Below are positions 1 to 9,247 of a DNA stretch of 19,924 nucleotides, piece after piece. The notes below the pieces were generated by a model, which did no database searches, had not been told where the DNA came from, and worked only from the letters and a program-made list of their open reading frames with translations. A program made the position numbers and the translations under genes. This stretch comes from CAYTBN01 sp964542165. Its GTDB lineage: Bacteria > Myxococcota_A > UBA796 > UBA9615 > CAYRNR01. Each line of letters starts with the position of its first letter. Positions within the stretch are counted from its first letter, which is position 1. Location of the stretch: the NCBI GenBank assembly GCA_964542165.1, contig CAZITQ010000181.1, positions 1 through 19,924 of the forward strand, given 5' to 3'.

Positions 1-1571
<1,571 letters not shown>

Positions 1572-1610
1572 GGGTTCGGTCCTGGCCGCCGGGGGGTTGC
1601 GGGACCCTCG

Positions 1611-1639
1611 GTTCTGTCAGGTACGCCAGGGGGTGTCAA
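1611..1639 (-). promoter_or_regulatory. Candidate dnaE promoter, -35 TTGACA
   Basis: A perfect TTGACA on the minus strand (1639-1634) is followed, after 17 nt, by CAGAAC (1616-1611), a poor -10 match (3 of 6). The start codon lies 39 nt downstream of that. The same TTGACACCC string occurs before two other genes in the window (14968-14960 minus and 15048-15056 plus). The -35 is convincing; the -10 is not. Confidence 0.35.
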
Positions 1640-1694
1640 CGGGAGTCGACCCTCCATTGACTACACCCCCCGAACCGCGCTACCAAGGACCATC

Positions 1695-2213
1695 ATGCCG
1701 TCGAGACATCTGCTGTGGTTGCCCGCCCTGTTCGCCCTGACCCTGGCCGCGCTGCCGGCCGACGCCAAGGACCTACGGGGGCGCTTCGCCTTCGGTTTCA
1801 ACAACCAGCTCAGTCCGGTCACCGGAGCGTCGATCAAGTACACCTTCCCGGCCAAGGAGCCGACGGTGAACATCGCGATCCAGGGGATCGCCGGGATCGC
1901 CCTGTTCAACGCGCGGGCGAACAACGATCAGTTCTTCGCCGGCTTCCGGATGCTGTTCACCTTCATCGCCGAGGACAACCTCAACGTGTACGCCGGCGGC
2001 GGCGCGGGCTACGCGGGGTTCGACGACGGCTCGAGGGCGATCCGGGCCCAACCGGTGGTGGGGGTGGAGTTCTTCTTCTTCGGGCTCGAGAACCTGGGCT
2101 TCTCAACCGAGTTCGGGGTGAACATCGACGTGGGGATCGCTCCGAAGACCGGCCTGGACGTGTCCACCGCAAGCGGATCCTTCGCCGCGGTGGGGGTGCA
2201 CTATTACTTCTGA
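1695..2213 (+). CDS. Small outer-membrane beta-barrel protein, function unknown
   Basis: 172 aa. A classic Sec signal peptide runs from MPSRHLLWLP through a hydrophobic core to PADA (cleavage after about residue 24). The mature part alternates polar and hydrophobic residues, is rich in Gly, Phe and Tyr (NVYAGGGAGYAGF, GVEFFFFGLENLGF), and ends in VHYYF. A terminal aromatic residue is the usual outer-membrane barrel sorting signal. The size fits an eight-stranded OmpA/OmpX-type barrel. The ATG at 1695 is preferred over in-frame upstream starts because it begins the signal peptide and has AAGGA at 1685-1689, 5 nt upstream. It is the first gene of a co-directional run with ruvX and the 1006-aa protein. 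No specific family is recognised, so any role such as structural porin or adhesin would be a guess. Confidence 0.8.
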   Translation: MPSRHLLWLPALFALTLAALPADAKDLRGRFAFGFNNQLSPVTGASIKYTFPAKEPTVNIAIQGIAGIALFNARANNDQFFAGFRMLFTFIAEDNLNVYAGGGAGYAGFDDGSRAIRAQPVVGVEFFFFGLENLGFSTEFGVNIDVGIAPKTGLDVSTASGSFAAVGVHYYF

Positions 2214-2238
2214 TCCCGAGGCGCCGGCGACCGCGGTC

Positions 2239-2679
2239 CTGGCGCTGGACATGGGCAAGCGGCGCATCGGCGTCGCGGCCAGCGACGCCGAGCGGATCCT
2301 CGCCTTCCCCCTGGACGTCCTCCATCGCACCTCGGCGCGGGCCGATCTGGATCACCTGCTCGCTCGAATCGACGAGCGGGGGATCGGCGTCGTGGTGGTC
2401 GGCATCCCGGTGCGGGAGGACGGATCCGAGGGGCGCATCGCCAAGGACGCGCGGTTCTTCGGCAGCAAGCTCGCAGCGCTGCGACCGGGACTGCGGATCG
2501 AATACGCAGACGAGGCATACACCACCGTCGAGGCCGAGGAGAGACTCCGGGAGCGGGGGCTGGACAGCCGGGCCCAGCGGGGCATCATCGACTCGGTGGC
2601 CGCGCAGATCATCCTGGAGGGCTGGCTGGACCGTGCGCGGGTGAACCCTGGCAACGAGGACCGATCGTCCGCAGACTAG
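2239..2679 (+). CDS. ruvX: RuvX/YqgF putative Holliday junction resolvase, non-canonical start
   Basis: YqgF/RuvX-family RNase H-fold nuclease (about 140 aa, the normal size), implicated in 16S rRNA 5'-end maturation and possibly Holliday junction resolution. Conserved blocks align with E. coli YqgF: LALDMGKRRIGVAASD (first catalytic Asp in the DxG strand), VVVVGIPVREDGSEG, YADEAYTTVEAEERL and GIIDSVAAQIILE (last acidic residue). The first ATG in frame, at 2251, falls after the essential Asp codon (2248-2250), so it cannot be the real start of an active enzyme. There is no ATG, GTG or TTG in frame between the upstream stop (2119-2121) and 2251. CTG at 2239 would give xALDMGKRR, the usual family start; ATT at 2203, overlapping the previous gene, is the other option. 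It lies between the barrel gene and the 1006-aa gene, probably translationally coupled. The family call is firm; the start is uncertain. Confidence 0.85.
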   Translation: MALDMGKRRIGVAASDAERILAFPLDVLHRTSARADLDHLLARIDERGIGVVVVGIPVREDGSEGRIAKDARFFGSKLAALRPGLRIEYADEAYTTVEAEERLRERGLDSRAQRGIIDSVAAQIILEGWLDRARVNPGNEDRSSAD

Positions 2680-2701
2680 GCGAATCGACAGGAACGCAGG
2701 C

Positions 2702-5700
2702 TTGCCCCGATCCACCCCGATCCCCGCGCTGCTGGCGCTGACCACGGTCCTGGCCCTCCCGGGTCTGGCGGGCGCGTACGACCCGAGCCTGCGCTGGAGG
2801 ACGCTGCAGACCCCCCACTTCAACATCCACTACCACCAGGGCGAGACCCTGCTGGCGTACAAGGGCGCCCGGGTCTTCGAGGAGGTCCACGCCCTGCTGA
2901 CCGTCGAGCTGGACCGCGAGCTGCACCGCGAGCGGATGGACGTGGTCATCGTCGACTCCACCGACGACGCCAACGGGTACGCCGTCTCCCAGCCCTACCC
3001 GGCGGTGGTGCTGTACGCCACGGCCCCCATGGCGCGGGAGTCCCTGCAGGGGTACGACGACTGGCTGTGGGCGATCTTCGTCCACGAGTACACCCACATC
3101 CTGCACATCGACACGACCGAGGGGATCAACCGGGTCTGGCGGGCCATGTTCGGCGGCTGGGTGAAGCCCAACCGGCTGCTCCCGGGATGGATGATCGAGG
3201 GCTTCGCGGTCTACGACGAGTCCAGGTTCACCGGCGGCGGACGCAACCGCTCCGCCTGGGCCGACATGCTCGTGCGGATGTCGGTACTCGAGCACCGCTT
3301 CCCGGACCTGGGACAGGCCGACGGGTACGTGGACGACTGGCCCGGCGGCTACCTGCGGTACATCTGGGGCGGCCGCTTCCACGCCTGGGTGGCCCAGCAG
3401 TACGGGGCCGACATCTGGACCGAGATGAGCCACCGGTCAGCGGCCCAGGTCATTCCCTTCGTGCTGCCCGCCAAGCAGGTGTTCGGCAAGCCGTTCGCGA
3501 CCCTGTGGAAGGAGTGGGAGGCCGACCTGGAGGAGCGGTACCGTGGGCAACAGCTGGAGCTGATGTCCAAGGGGCTGACCGATTACGAGAGTCTGACCCC
3601 GCTTCCCGACTTCGCAGCCCGGCCGGTGGTGACCCCGGACGGGGAGTGGATCGTCCACCCCCACAGGTTCTACCGGGGTCCGTCGTCCATCCGCCGGATG
3701 CGGCCCGACGGCGGCGATCCCCAGGTGCTGTCGCGCAACTGGAATCCCCAGGGGCTGAGCGTCAGCGAAGACGGCCAGACGATCTACTACGCCGCCATGC
3801 GGCCCCATGGCCTGTACTACGACTTCTACGACCTCTACCGGCTCCGTCTGGATCGCGAGCGCCCCTGGCGCAGGGAGCGGCTCACCCGGGGAGCGCGGGC
3901 CCGGGACCCGGACCTGCACCCCGACGGCGACCGCCTGGTGTGCGTGGTCAACGGCCTGGCCAACAACGATCTGGCCATCTGGACCGAGGCCGATGGGCTG
4001 CGCCGGATCACGGCCACCGACGACTACACCCAGTTCTCGGATCCCGCCTGGTCCCCGGACGGGACCCGGATCGCGGTCAGCACCTGGACCACGGGTGGGT
4101 ACCGCGACATCCACCTCTACGACGAAGACGGCTCCCTGGAGCGGACGCTGACCTGGGACCGGGCCGTGGACAACGAGCCCACCTGGTCCCCGGACGGCGA
4201 GTACCTGCTGTTCGCCAGTGACCGCACCGGCGTCTACAACATCTTCGCCTTCCGGCTCGCCGACGCGACCCTGTGGCAGGTCACCGAGGTGCTGGACGGG
4301 GCCTTCCACCCCGCGGTCACCCCCGACAGCCAGTGGTTGATCTACGAGGGCTACACCAGCCGCGGCACCGACATCCGCCGGACGCCCTATCGCCCCGATG
4401 GCTGGCGTCGAGTCACCGAGGACGCACCTCCCCCCCCCGCGACCGCCCTCCCCTGGCCCCCGGCCCAGGAGGCGCCGCTGCCCTCGAAGCGCTACAACCC
4501 CCTGCCCTCGCTGGCGCCCCAGTACTGGAAGCCGATCGTCGAAAAGCACGACGACCCGTCGTGGGCCGACTGGACGCTGGGAGGACGGACCGGCGGGCGC
4601 GACATCCTCAGGATGCACGAGTGGGGCGCCGAGGCCTCGTTCCGCACCAGCCACCGCTACCTGTCCTGGTCGGCCTACTACGAGCTGACCGCCCTGCGAC
4701 CCGACATCAAGATCGGCTACTACAACTACAGCCTCAGCCGGGGGCGGATGTGGCTCGACCACGACCACCAGCCCTCCCCGGGGGGGGCGGGTCTGGACGG
4801 CATCACCCTGGGCGACGACGTGTACATGGAACGTCGCGACCGGGCCTACCTGCGAGTCAGCCTCCCCCTGCACGCCAGGCACGGCGTCTGGGCCCGCTAC
4901 GAGTTCGACTACCACCGGCCGCTCTCCGAGATCCCGCAGGAGGCCTACCTGCCCCTGTTGCCCGGTGTGGGCAGCTACTCCAACCTGGAGTTCGGCTACT
5001 CGTTCTCGCAGACGAGGGGCTACCGCTTCTCGGTGAGTCGCGAATCGGGCTTCCAGGGAGCGGTACGGGCCCAGCTGTACTACCCCTGGCTCGGAGCGGC
5101 GGCGCGGGACTGGACCGGGGAGCCCATCGTGCAGTCCCGGACCGTGGTCTCCGGCGAGGTGCGGGCCTACCTGTCCATGCCGTGGTGGCGCAACCACGTA
5201 CTCGCGCTGCGCGGGGCGGGGGGCACCACCCTCGGACAGCCCCTCGAAGACGGCTCCTTCCGCCTCGGCGGCGCCTTCCCCCAGGGGTCGTATCTGGGCT
5301 CGCCGAGCAACGGCTACCCGCTGCGGGGGTACAGCTCCGGAGCGTACTCGGGGGACCGGGTCGCCCTGCTGTCCGCGGAGTACCGGTTCCCGCTGGTCTT
5401 CGTGCAGCGGGGTGTGAGCGCCCTGCCCCTGTACTTCCGCGGCGTGCACATGGCGGTGGGCTTCGACGTGGGGCAGGCCTGGCGGGAGGGCGACCATCCC
5501 ACGCCCGCGGCGATCGCGGCTGGCGACGCGTCGCTGGGCGAGGCCGTGCTCTCGTGGATCAACGGGCTGCGTCCCGGCATGGCCCTGGAGGTCACCGTGC
5601 AGCTGATCCCGTTCTGGAACGGCATGCTCAACGTGCGCTTCGGCTACCACTCGGGCATCGGAAAACGCGGCATCAAGTTCGGCGAGGACTCGTTCTACCT

Positions 5701-5722
5701 GGACCTGGGGACCTCCTTCTGA
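2702..5722 (+). CDS. Secreted fusion: MA-clan metallopeptidase, TolB-like propeller, Omp85-like barrel
   Basis: 1006 aa. TTG start with AGGAA at 2690-2694 (7 nt upstream), 22 nt after ruvX. Residues 1-25 are a Sec signal peptide ending LAGA. Residues 30-280 look like a peptidase MA-like (gluzincin) domain: HEYTH at 128-132 supplies two zinc ligands and the catalytic Glu, and E166 in WMIEGFAVYDE is the likely third ligand. Residues about 300-570 carry TolB/PD40 propeller blades (VTPDGEWIV, WSPDGTRIAVS, WSPDGEYLLFASDRTG). Residues about 620-1006 are a beta-barrel with the Omp85/BamA surface-antigen look (FRLGG, PLRGYSSG, LSAEYRFPL near 853-898) and a C-terminal Phe. It should be an outer-membrane-anchored metalloprotease whose propeller binds substrate or partners. 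Function is inferred from domain order; substrate unknown. There is no POTRA-like region, so it is unlikely to be a true BamA. Confidence 0.85.
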   Translation: MPRSTPIPALLALTTVLALPGLAGAYDPSLRWRTLQTPHFNIHYHQGETLLAYKGARVFEEVHALLTVELDRELHRERMDVVIVDSTDDANGYAVSQPYPAVVLYATAPMARESLQGYDDWLWAIFVHEYTHILHIDTTEGINRVWRAMFGGWVKPNRLLPGWMIEGFAVYDESRFTGGGRNRSAWADMLVRMSVLEHRFPDLGQADGYVDDWPGGYLRYIWGGRFHAWVAQQYGADIWTEMSHRSAAQVIPFVLPAKQVFGKPFATLWKEWEADLEERYRGQQLELMSKGLTDYESLTPLPDFAARPVVTPDGEWIVHPHRFYRGPSSIRRMRPDGGDPQVLSRNWNPQGLSVSEDGQTIYYAAMRPHGLYYDFYDLYRLRLDRERPWRRERLTRGARARDPDLHPDGDRLVCVVNGLANNDLAIWTEADGLRRITATDDYTQFSDPAWSPDGTRIAVSTWTTGGYRDIHLYDEDGSLERTLTWDRAVDNEPTWSPDGEYLLFASDRTGVYNIFAFRLADATLWQVTEVLDGAFHPAVTPDSQWLIYEGYTSRGTDIRRTPYRPDGWRRVTEDAPPPPATALPWPPAQEAPLPSKRYNPLPSLAPQYWKPIVEKHDDPSWADWTLGGRTGGRDILRMHEWGAEASFRTSHRYLSWSAYYELTALRPDIKIGYYNYSLSRGRMWLDHDHQPSPGGAGLDGITLGDDVYMERRDRAYLRVSLPLHARHGVWARYEFDYHRPLSEIPQEAYLPLLPGVGSYSNLEFGYSFSQTRGYRFSVSRESGFQGAVRAQLYYPWLGAAARDWTGEPIVQSRTVVSGEVRAYLSMPWWRNHVLALRGAGGTTLGQPLEDGSFRLGGAFPQGSYLGSPSNGYPLRGYSSGAYSGDRVALLSAEYRFPLVFVQRGVSALPLYFRGVHMAVGFDVGQAWREGDHPTPAAIAAGDASLGEAVLSWINGLRPGMALEVTVQLIPFWNGMLNVRFGYHSGIGKRGIKFGEDSFYLDLGTSF

Positions 5723-5732
5723 GAGCCGACCC

Positions 5733-5756
5733 GTGCCCGGGGGCGTTCCCCCGCAC
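5733..5756 (+). terminator. Strong hairpin after the fusion-protein gene
   Basis: GTG (5733-5735), a CC bulge, CGGGGG, loop CGTT, then CCCCCGCAC form a stem of six plus three GC-rich pairs. It starts 10 nt after the stop codon. No U-tract follows, so it is a hairpin-only terminator candidate or a 3'-end stabiliser. It separates the upstream operon from the promoter at 5763. Confidence 0.4.
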
Positions 5757-5762
5757 CAGAGG

Positions 5763-5784
5763 TTGGTACGGCGCTTGCTATACT
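5763..5784 (+). promoter_or_regulatory. Sigma-54 (-24/-12) promoter for the propeller lipoprotein, overlapping an extended -10
   Basis: TTGGTACG-GCGC-TTGCT (5763-5779) matches the sigma-54 consensus YTGGCACG-N4-TTGCW at every defined position but one (T for the second C-like base, 5767). The invariant GG (5765-5766) and GC (5777-5778) are exactly 10 nt apart. The expected transcript start is about 5790, only about 4 nt before the ATG, so the message would be practically leaderless. TGCTATACT (5776-5784) also reads as a sigma-70 extended -10 with a similar start point, but no -35 is present. Confidence 0.6.
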
Positions 5785-5793
5785 CACGGTGCG

Positions 5794-7224
5794 ATGACAC
5801 GCAGACACTCCGCCGCCGCCCTCGCCCTCGCCGCCCTGCTGCTGTCGGCGGGCTGCGCCGAATACGAGATGAGCGGCTCGTACGACGACGACGAGCTGGG
5901 CCCCTTCCCGGGCTCCACCGCCGACGGAATCGTGTTCGTGGGCACCGACGTGGACTTCACCGAGAACGTCTACCTGGTGGACGCCAGCGATCCCTCCCAG
6001 ATGCTCAACCTGACCCCGGCCAATCAGCTCGCCGAGTGGCCCCAGGGAGAGGACGACGAGGACACCTACTACCCGGGGTCGTTGCTCTCGGCGTCCGCGC
6101 CCTACGGCGTGCCCAACCGGGACGGCACCCAGATCGCCTTCGTCACCGTACCCCAGGTGCCCACGGATCCCCCGGCGGCGCGGGTCTCGCTGGCCATCGA
6201 GTACCTCCCGCTGCGCACCAGCCCGTCGATCCCGGGGCTGGAACAGGTGGACTTCGATCCCACGGGGGCCTACCTGCTGCTGACCGTCGTCGATCCGGAG
6301 CTGGGTACCTCCACGCTGCAGGTGATGGATACGGAGATCGACGACCTGTCGCAGGCGGTGGTCAACGACCAGCTCGGTCCCCTCGGGGTCACCCAGCTGC
6401 ACTACCAGGGCCGCGGACCGTCGGACGCCGTGGCGCTGGTGACCGGCCTGGAGCCCACCAGCGGCGCCGCCTCCATCTGGGAGGTTCCCCTCCCGGACGG
6501 CGACGTCACCTTGCTGACCGCGGGACTCGAGGGTGACGCCCGTGAGCCCTCGGTCGCCCCGCACAGCCGGGACTACCTGGTCGCGGAGGTCTACGACCAC
6601 GAGGCCAACCGGACCGACATCGCGATCTACGACTACGGTACCGGCGCCTGGGAGGTCATCACCGCGGGGATGGAGGCCTGGGACTTCCGCTCCCCACGCT
6701 GGGAGCGGTCCGCGGACGAGGGAGACCGGCTGGCGTTCCTGCGCTACGACCTCGCCCCCGAAGAAGATCGCACCCAGCTGTGCATCGCCGTGCGCGACCC
6801 GGTGGAGGGATGGGACATCGAGACCCGCGACCTCGAGGAGCAGCTGCTGGAAGGGCGCCGGCTGAGCAACCCGCGCTGGAGTCCCACCGGGGACCAGCTG
6901 ATGCTCGACTACAGCCTGGTGGACGCCGCCAATGGCATCAACGAGACCGAGCTGGTGCTGTACGACGTGGACTCGGACGACGCAGCGCGACTGGGCACCG
7001 GGGGCGAGCCCGGTCTGGCCCAGTGGAGCCACGACGGGCTCCAGGTGCTGCTGTGGGACCGGTCGGCGAGCCCGGCTCAGGACGCGGACCGCAGCCCGAT
7101 CCGGATCCACGAGCTGATGACCGGCCAGACCCGCAACGTCACCCTGGTCCCCGAGGACGACGAGGAGACCATCCTCGACGTGGACTACCCCTTCTACCTG
7201 TACCGCAACACGCTGTGGTACTGA
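5794..7224 (+). CDS. Outer-membrane lipoprotein with TolB/PD40-like beta-propeller
   Basis: 476 aa. The N-terminus MTRRHSAAALALAALLLSAGC is a lipoprotein signal peptide; Cys21 is the lipidation site, and no Asp follows at +2, so outer-membrane delivery is expected. The rest is repetitive, with propeller-type blades: GIVFVGTDVDFTENVYLVDA, NRDGTQIAFVT, SVAPHSRDYLVAEVYD, SPRWERSADEGDRLAFLRYD, NPRWSPTGDQLMLDYSLVD and AQWSHDGLQVLLWD. The seventh-strand W/P-x-x-D/G pattern resembles WD40-like PD40 repeats of TolB. There is no catalytic motif, so binding or scaffolding is likely. The region just after Cys21 is acidic (YDDDELG, EDDEDTYY). It lies behind the fusion protein but has its own promoter and no clear Shine-Dalgarno sequence, so translation may be leaderless. 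It may be a partner of the propeller-barrel protein; this is inferred only from proximity. Confidence 0.8.
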   Translation: MTRRHSAAALALAALLLSAGCAEYEMSGSYDDDELGPFPGSTADGIVFVGTDVDFTENVYLVDASDPSQMLNLTPANQLAEWPQGEDDEDTYYPGSLLSASAPYGVPNRDGTQIAFVTVPQVPTDPPAARVSLAIEYLPLRTSPSIPGLEQVDFDPTGAYLLLTVVDPELGTSTLQVMDTEIDDLSQAVVNDQLGPLGVTQLHYQGRGPSDAVALVTGLEPTSGAASIWEVPLPDGDVTLLTAGLEGDAREPSVAPHSRDYLVAEVYDHEANRTDIAIYDYGTGAWEVITAGMEAWDFRSPRWERSADEGDRLAFLRYDLAPEEDRTQLCIAVRDPVEGWDIETRDLEEQLLEGRRLSNPRWSPTGDQLMLDYSLVDAANGINETELVLYDVDSDDAARLGTGGEPGLAQWSHDGLQVLLWDRSASPAQDADRSPIRIHELMTGQTRNVTLVPEDDEETILDVDYPFYLYRNTLWY

Positions 7225-7231
7225 GCTTCGC

Positions 7232-7256
7232 TTCAGACTTCAGACGCCTGACGCCT
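7232..7256 (+). repeat. Heptamer repeat tract, copy A
   Basis: The 30-nt gap between two converging genes consists almost entirely of TTCAGAC, TTCAGAC, GCCTGAC and GCCT(AG), tandem 7-mers of the same family seen at 19306-19333 and 19424-19451. The last unit runs into the stop codon of the sppA gene (7257-7255 on the minus strand). No other feature is visible here. Confidence 0.65.
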
Positions 7257-8943
7257 AGAAGATCCGGATATCGACCGGCAGCCGTGCCAGAAGACCTCCG
7301 GTGCGGAGCTCGGGGAGGTCGAGCCACTCCAGGGCGGGCACGCGGTGGGTGAGCCAGGCGCGGGCGCTGCCGAGCCAGCGGCCGGGCCACCACAGGGGCA
7401 TGGGCGCGCCGGCCACCACCCCCATACGCAGCGGGCGGTCGTACCCCGCGAGATCCGAGGCCATCGCGGCGGCGTCGTGCAGACCCCCCAGACCGTCGAT
7501 CAGGTCCCGCTCCAGGGCCTGGCGGCCGGTCCAGACCCGACCTCGGGCGTGGCGCTCCAGCTCGTCGGCCTCCACCCCCCGCCCCCTCGCGGCCTTCTTC
7601 ACGAACTCCCGGTAGAACTCCTCCATCCGCGCGTGCAGTCGCGCACGCTCGGCCTCGGTGAAGTCGGTGGTGGTGGCGTAGAAGCCGCTGTGCTCCCCCA
7701 CCGAGATCACGTCCCGCTGGATGCCCAGCTTGTCGTAGAGCCCCGAGAGGTTGATCTTGCCCGCCACCACGCCGATGGAACCGGTCAGGGTCCCGGGCTC
7801 GGCGAGCACGGCGTCGGCTGCCATGGCGATGTAGTAGCCGCCGCTGGCGGCGACGTCCCCCATGGAGGCGACCACGGGCTTGTTCTTGGCCAGCCGCCGT
7901 ACGGCACGCCAGATCAGGTCGCTGGCCTCGGCGGACCCCCCGGGACTGTCGATTCGCAGCACCACCGCGGCCACGTCCCGGTCTTTTCGCAGGGCATCCA
8001 GCTGGCGAATGGTCGTGCGGGCGGCGATCACGTTGCCGGTGGCGTTGCGGACCGCGCCCGGCATGATCTGGCCTACCGCGGGCAGCACTCCCACCATCGG
8101 CCGGCGCCATCCCCGCCGCTGCCAACGCCGGATCCGCAGGGTGCGCGACCAGAAACGCCCCGCCTTGATCACCCGGTGCTTGCCCAGCTCCTTGCGCATG
8201 GACCGGCGCACCCGATCCGGGTACAGCGCGTGGTCGATCAACCCCGCGTCCCGGGCCTCCCGGGCACCGTGGGGACCGCTCCCCAGCAGGGACTCGGCTC
8301 GCTCCGGTTCCAGACCCCGCGATGCCGCGACGGCGCCCACGAGCTGTTCCCAGGTGTCCTGGACCAGGGCCTCGCTGTTCTCCCGGGCGGCGCGGGTGGG
8401 TCCCGAGCGGACGAAGCGCTCGGCGAAGGCCTTGTAGTCCCCCACCGCCTCGAAGTCCGGGTGGATGCCCAGGGTCGACATCAATCCCCCCAGATAGGTG
8501 GTCTCGCCCCGGAGCCCGGTGAGGTCCAGGGTCCCCAGGGGGGGCATGCTGATCCGGTCCGCCGCGCAGGCCAGCAGGTACTCGCGCAGTCCGCCTCCCT
8601 CCAGGTGGACGTGGACGTGTTTTCCCCGGGCACGCAGCGCCAGGATCGCCCTGCGGAGCTCCTGGACCCGGGCCAGGCCCGCGTCCAGCCGCCCCAGGTC
8701 GATGCGGACCCCGATCACCCGCGGAGACTCGGCGGCGGCCCTCAGCAGCGCTGCCTTCTCCCCCACCAGGGTGCCCGTCGTCGGGACGAAGGGGAGCGGG
8801 GGCCGGGGCTGGGCCTCCAGGAGGCGACCGGAGATTCGCGTCCGCAGCACCGCCGGGCGTCGTCCGCGGATCGGGGGCAACAGGGCCACCACCACCGTGG
8901 CCATGGGTCGAAAGAGGAGAAGCCGGAACAGCCAACCAATCAT
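7255..8943 (-). CDS. sppA: Signal peptide peptidase SppA, long (67K-type) form
   Basis: 562 aa, membrane-anchored serine protease that degrades cleaved signal peptides in the cytoplasmic membrane. Residues 1-22 (MIGWLFRLLLFRPMATVVVA) form the anchor. Both ClpP-like halves are present. The N-terminal half carries the general-base Lys171 in VGDYKAFAERF, matching E. coli K209. The C-terminal half has RIDSPGGSAEASD and the nucleophile Ser367 in DVAASGGYYIAMAADAV, matching S409. The 196-residue spacing is close to the 200 in E. coli. The TGSIGVVAGK and GLYDKLGI segments follow. The ATG at 8943 is chosen because the membrane anchor starts there; a longer in-frame version up to 9174 would add a sequence with no conserved look. 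AGGCGG (8958-8953) is a weak ribosome-binding site. It is divergent from the small gene pair at 9047, so the 103-bp gap is a shared control region. Confidence 0.95.
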   Translation of the reverse strand: MIGWLFRLLLFRPMATVVVALLPPIRGRRPAVLRTRISGRLLEAQPRPPLPFVPTTGTLVGEKAALLRAAAESPRVIGVRIDLGRLDAGLARVQELRRAILALRARGKHVHVHLEGGGLREYLLACAADRISMPPLGTLDLTGLRGETTYLGGLMSTLGIHPDFEAVGDYKAFAERFVRSGPTRAARENSEALVQDTWEQLVGAVAASRGLEPERAESLLGSGPHGAREARDAGLIDHALYPDRVRRSMRKELGKHRVIKAGRFWSRTLRIRRWQRRGWRRPMVGVLPAVGQIMPGAVRNATGNVIAARTTIRQLDALRKDRDVAAVVLRIDSPGGSAEASDLIWRAVRRLAKNKPVVASMGDVAASGGYYIAMAADAVLAEPGTLTGSIGVVAGKINLSGLYDKLGIQRDVISVGEHSGFYATTTDFTEAERARLHARMEEFYREFVKKAARGRGVEADELERHARGRVWTGRQALERDLIDGLGGLHDAAAMASDLAGYDRPLRMGVVAGAPMPLWWPGRWLGSARAWLTHRVPALEWLDLPELRTGGLLARLPVDIRIF

Positions 8944-8961
8944 CGCTCGTCGCCGCCTACC

Positions 8962-8990
8962 TTGAATTCGTGCGGAACATGTCGTACCAC
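8962..8990 (+). promoter_or_regulatory. Candidate promoter for the 9047-9660 gene pair
   Basis: TTGAAT (8962-8967), a 17-nt spacer and TACCAC (8985-8990). The -35 is a reasonable match and the -10 matches at three positions. Two other plus-strand gene starts also have TTGAC-type boxes followed 18 nt later by TACC. Transcription would start near 8997, upstream of the dyad at 9012. Confidence 0.3.
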
Positions 8991-9011
8991 CATCGTAACA
9001 ACGAAGGAACC

Positions 9012-9028
9012 GGCGGGACCGTCCCGCC
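9012..9028. promoter_or_regulatory. 17-bp perfect dyad, operator or leader hairpin
   Basis: GGCGGGAC-C-GTCCCGCC: two perfect 8-bp arms around one base. It lies between the divergent sppA and 9047 genes, 18 nt before the GTG at 9047. A one-base centre is unfavourable for an RNA loop, so a repressor site for a dimeric regulator fits better than a hairpin. Confidence 0.45.
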
Positions 9029-9046
9029 CGAAGGCATAACGGAAAC

Positions 9047-9247
9047 GTGGGCACGAACGACCGACCGCGCAACTCGGAACCCGCCCCGGGGCCCATGGAC
9101 CGGCTGTGGGCCCTCGCTGCGCTGCCGATGCTCCCCGCGGGTCTGGCGCTGTGGGGCGCGGGCATCGCGTTCAACGCCTACTGGGTGATCGTGGGCGGCA
9201 CGGTGACCATGGCTCTGGGTGCCTACAAGTTGACGGAGAACCGATGA
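9047..9247 (+). CDS. Small two-helix membrane protein, unknown function
   Basis: 66 aa if started at GTG 9047. The first 15 residues are polar (MGTNDRPRNSEPAPG). Then come two hydrophobic helices, about 18-38 (LWALAALPMLPAGLALWGAG) and 41-60 (AFNAYWVIVGGTVTMALGAY), and a short KLTENR tail. GGAAAC before the GTG is a weak ribosome-binding site. ATG at 9095 would keep both helices and is an alternative start. Its stop codon overlaps the next gene's start as ATGA (9244-9247), a strong sign of translational coupling and real coding. I do not recognise a family. A helper or anchor for the following protein is a reasonable inference. Confidence 0.65.
   Translation: MGTNDRPRNSEPAPGPMDRLWALAALPMLPAGLALWGAGIAFNAYWVIVGGTVTMALGAYKLTENR

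Noticed and set aside
3437..5800. Long minus-strand open frame of 787 codons opposite the fusion-protein gene
   Set aside because: It is a GC-rich shadow: low-complexity V/G/R/Q/P-rich translation with no domain pattern, while the plus strand carries clear motifs.
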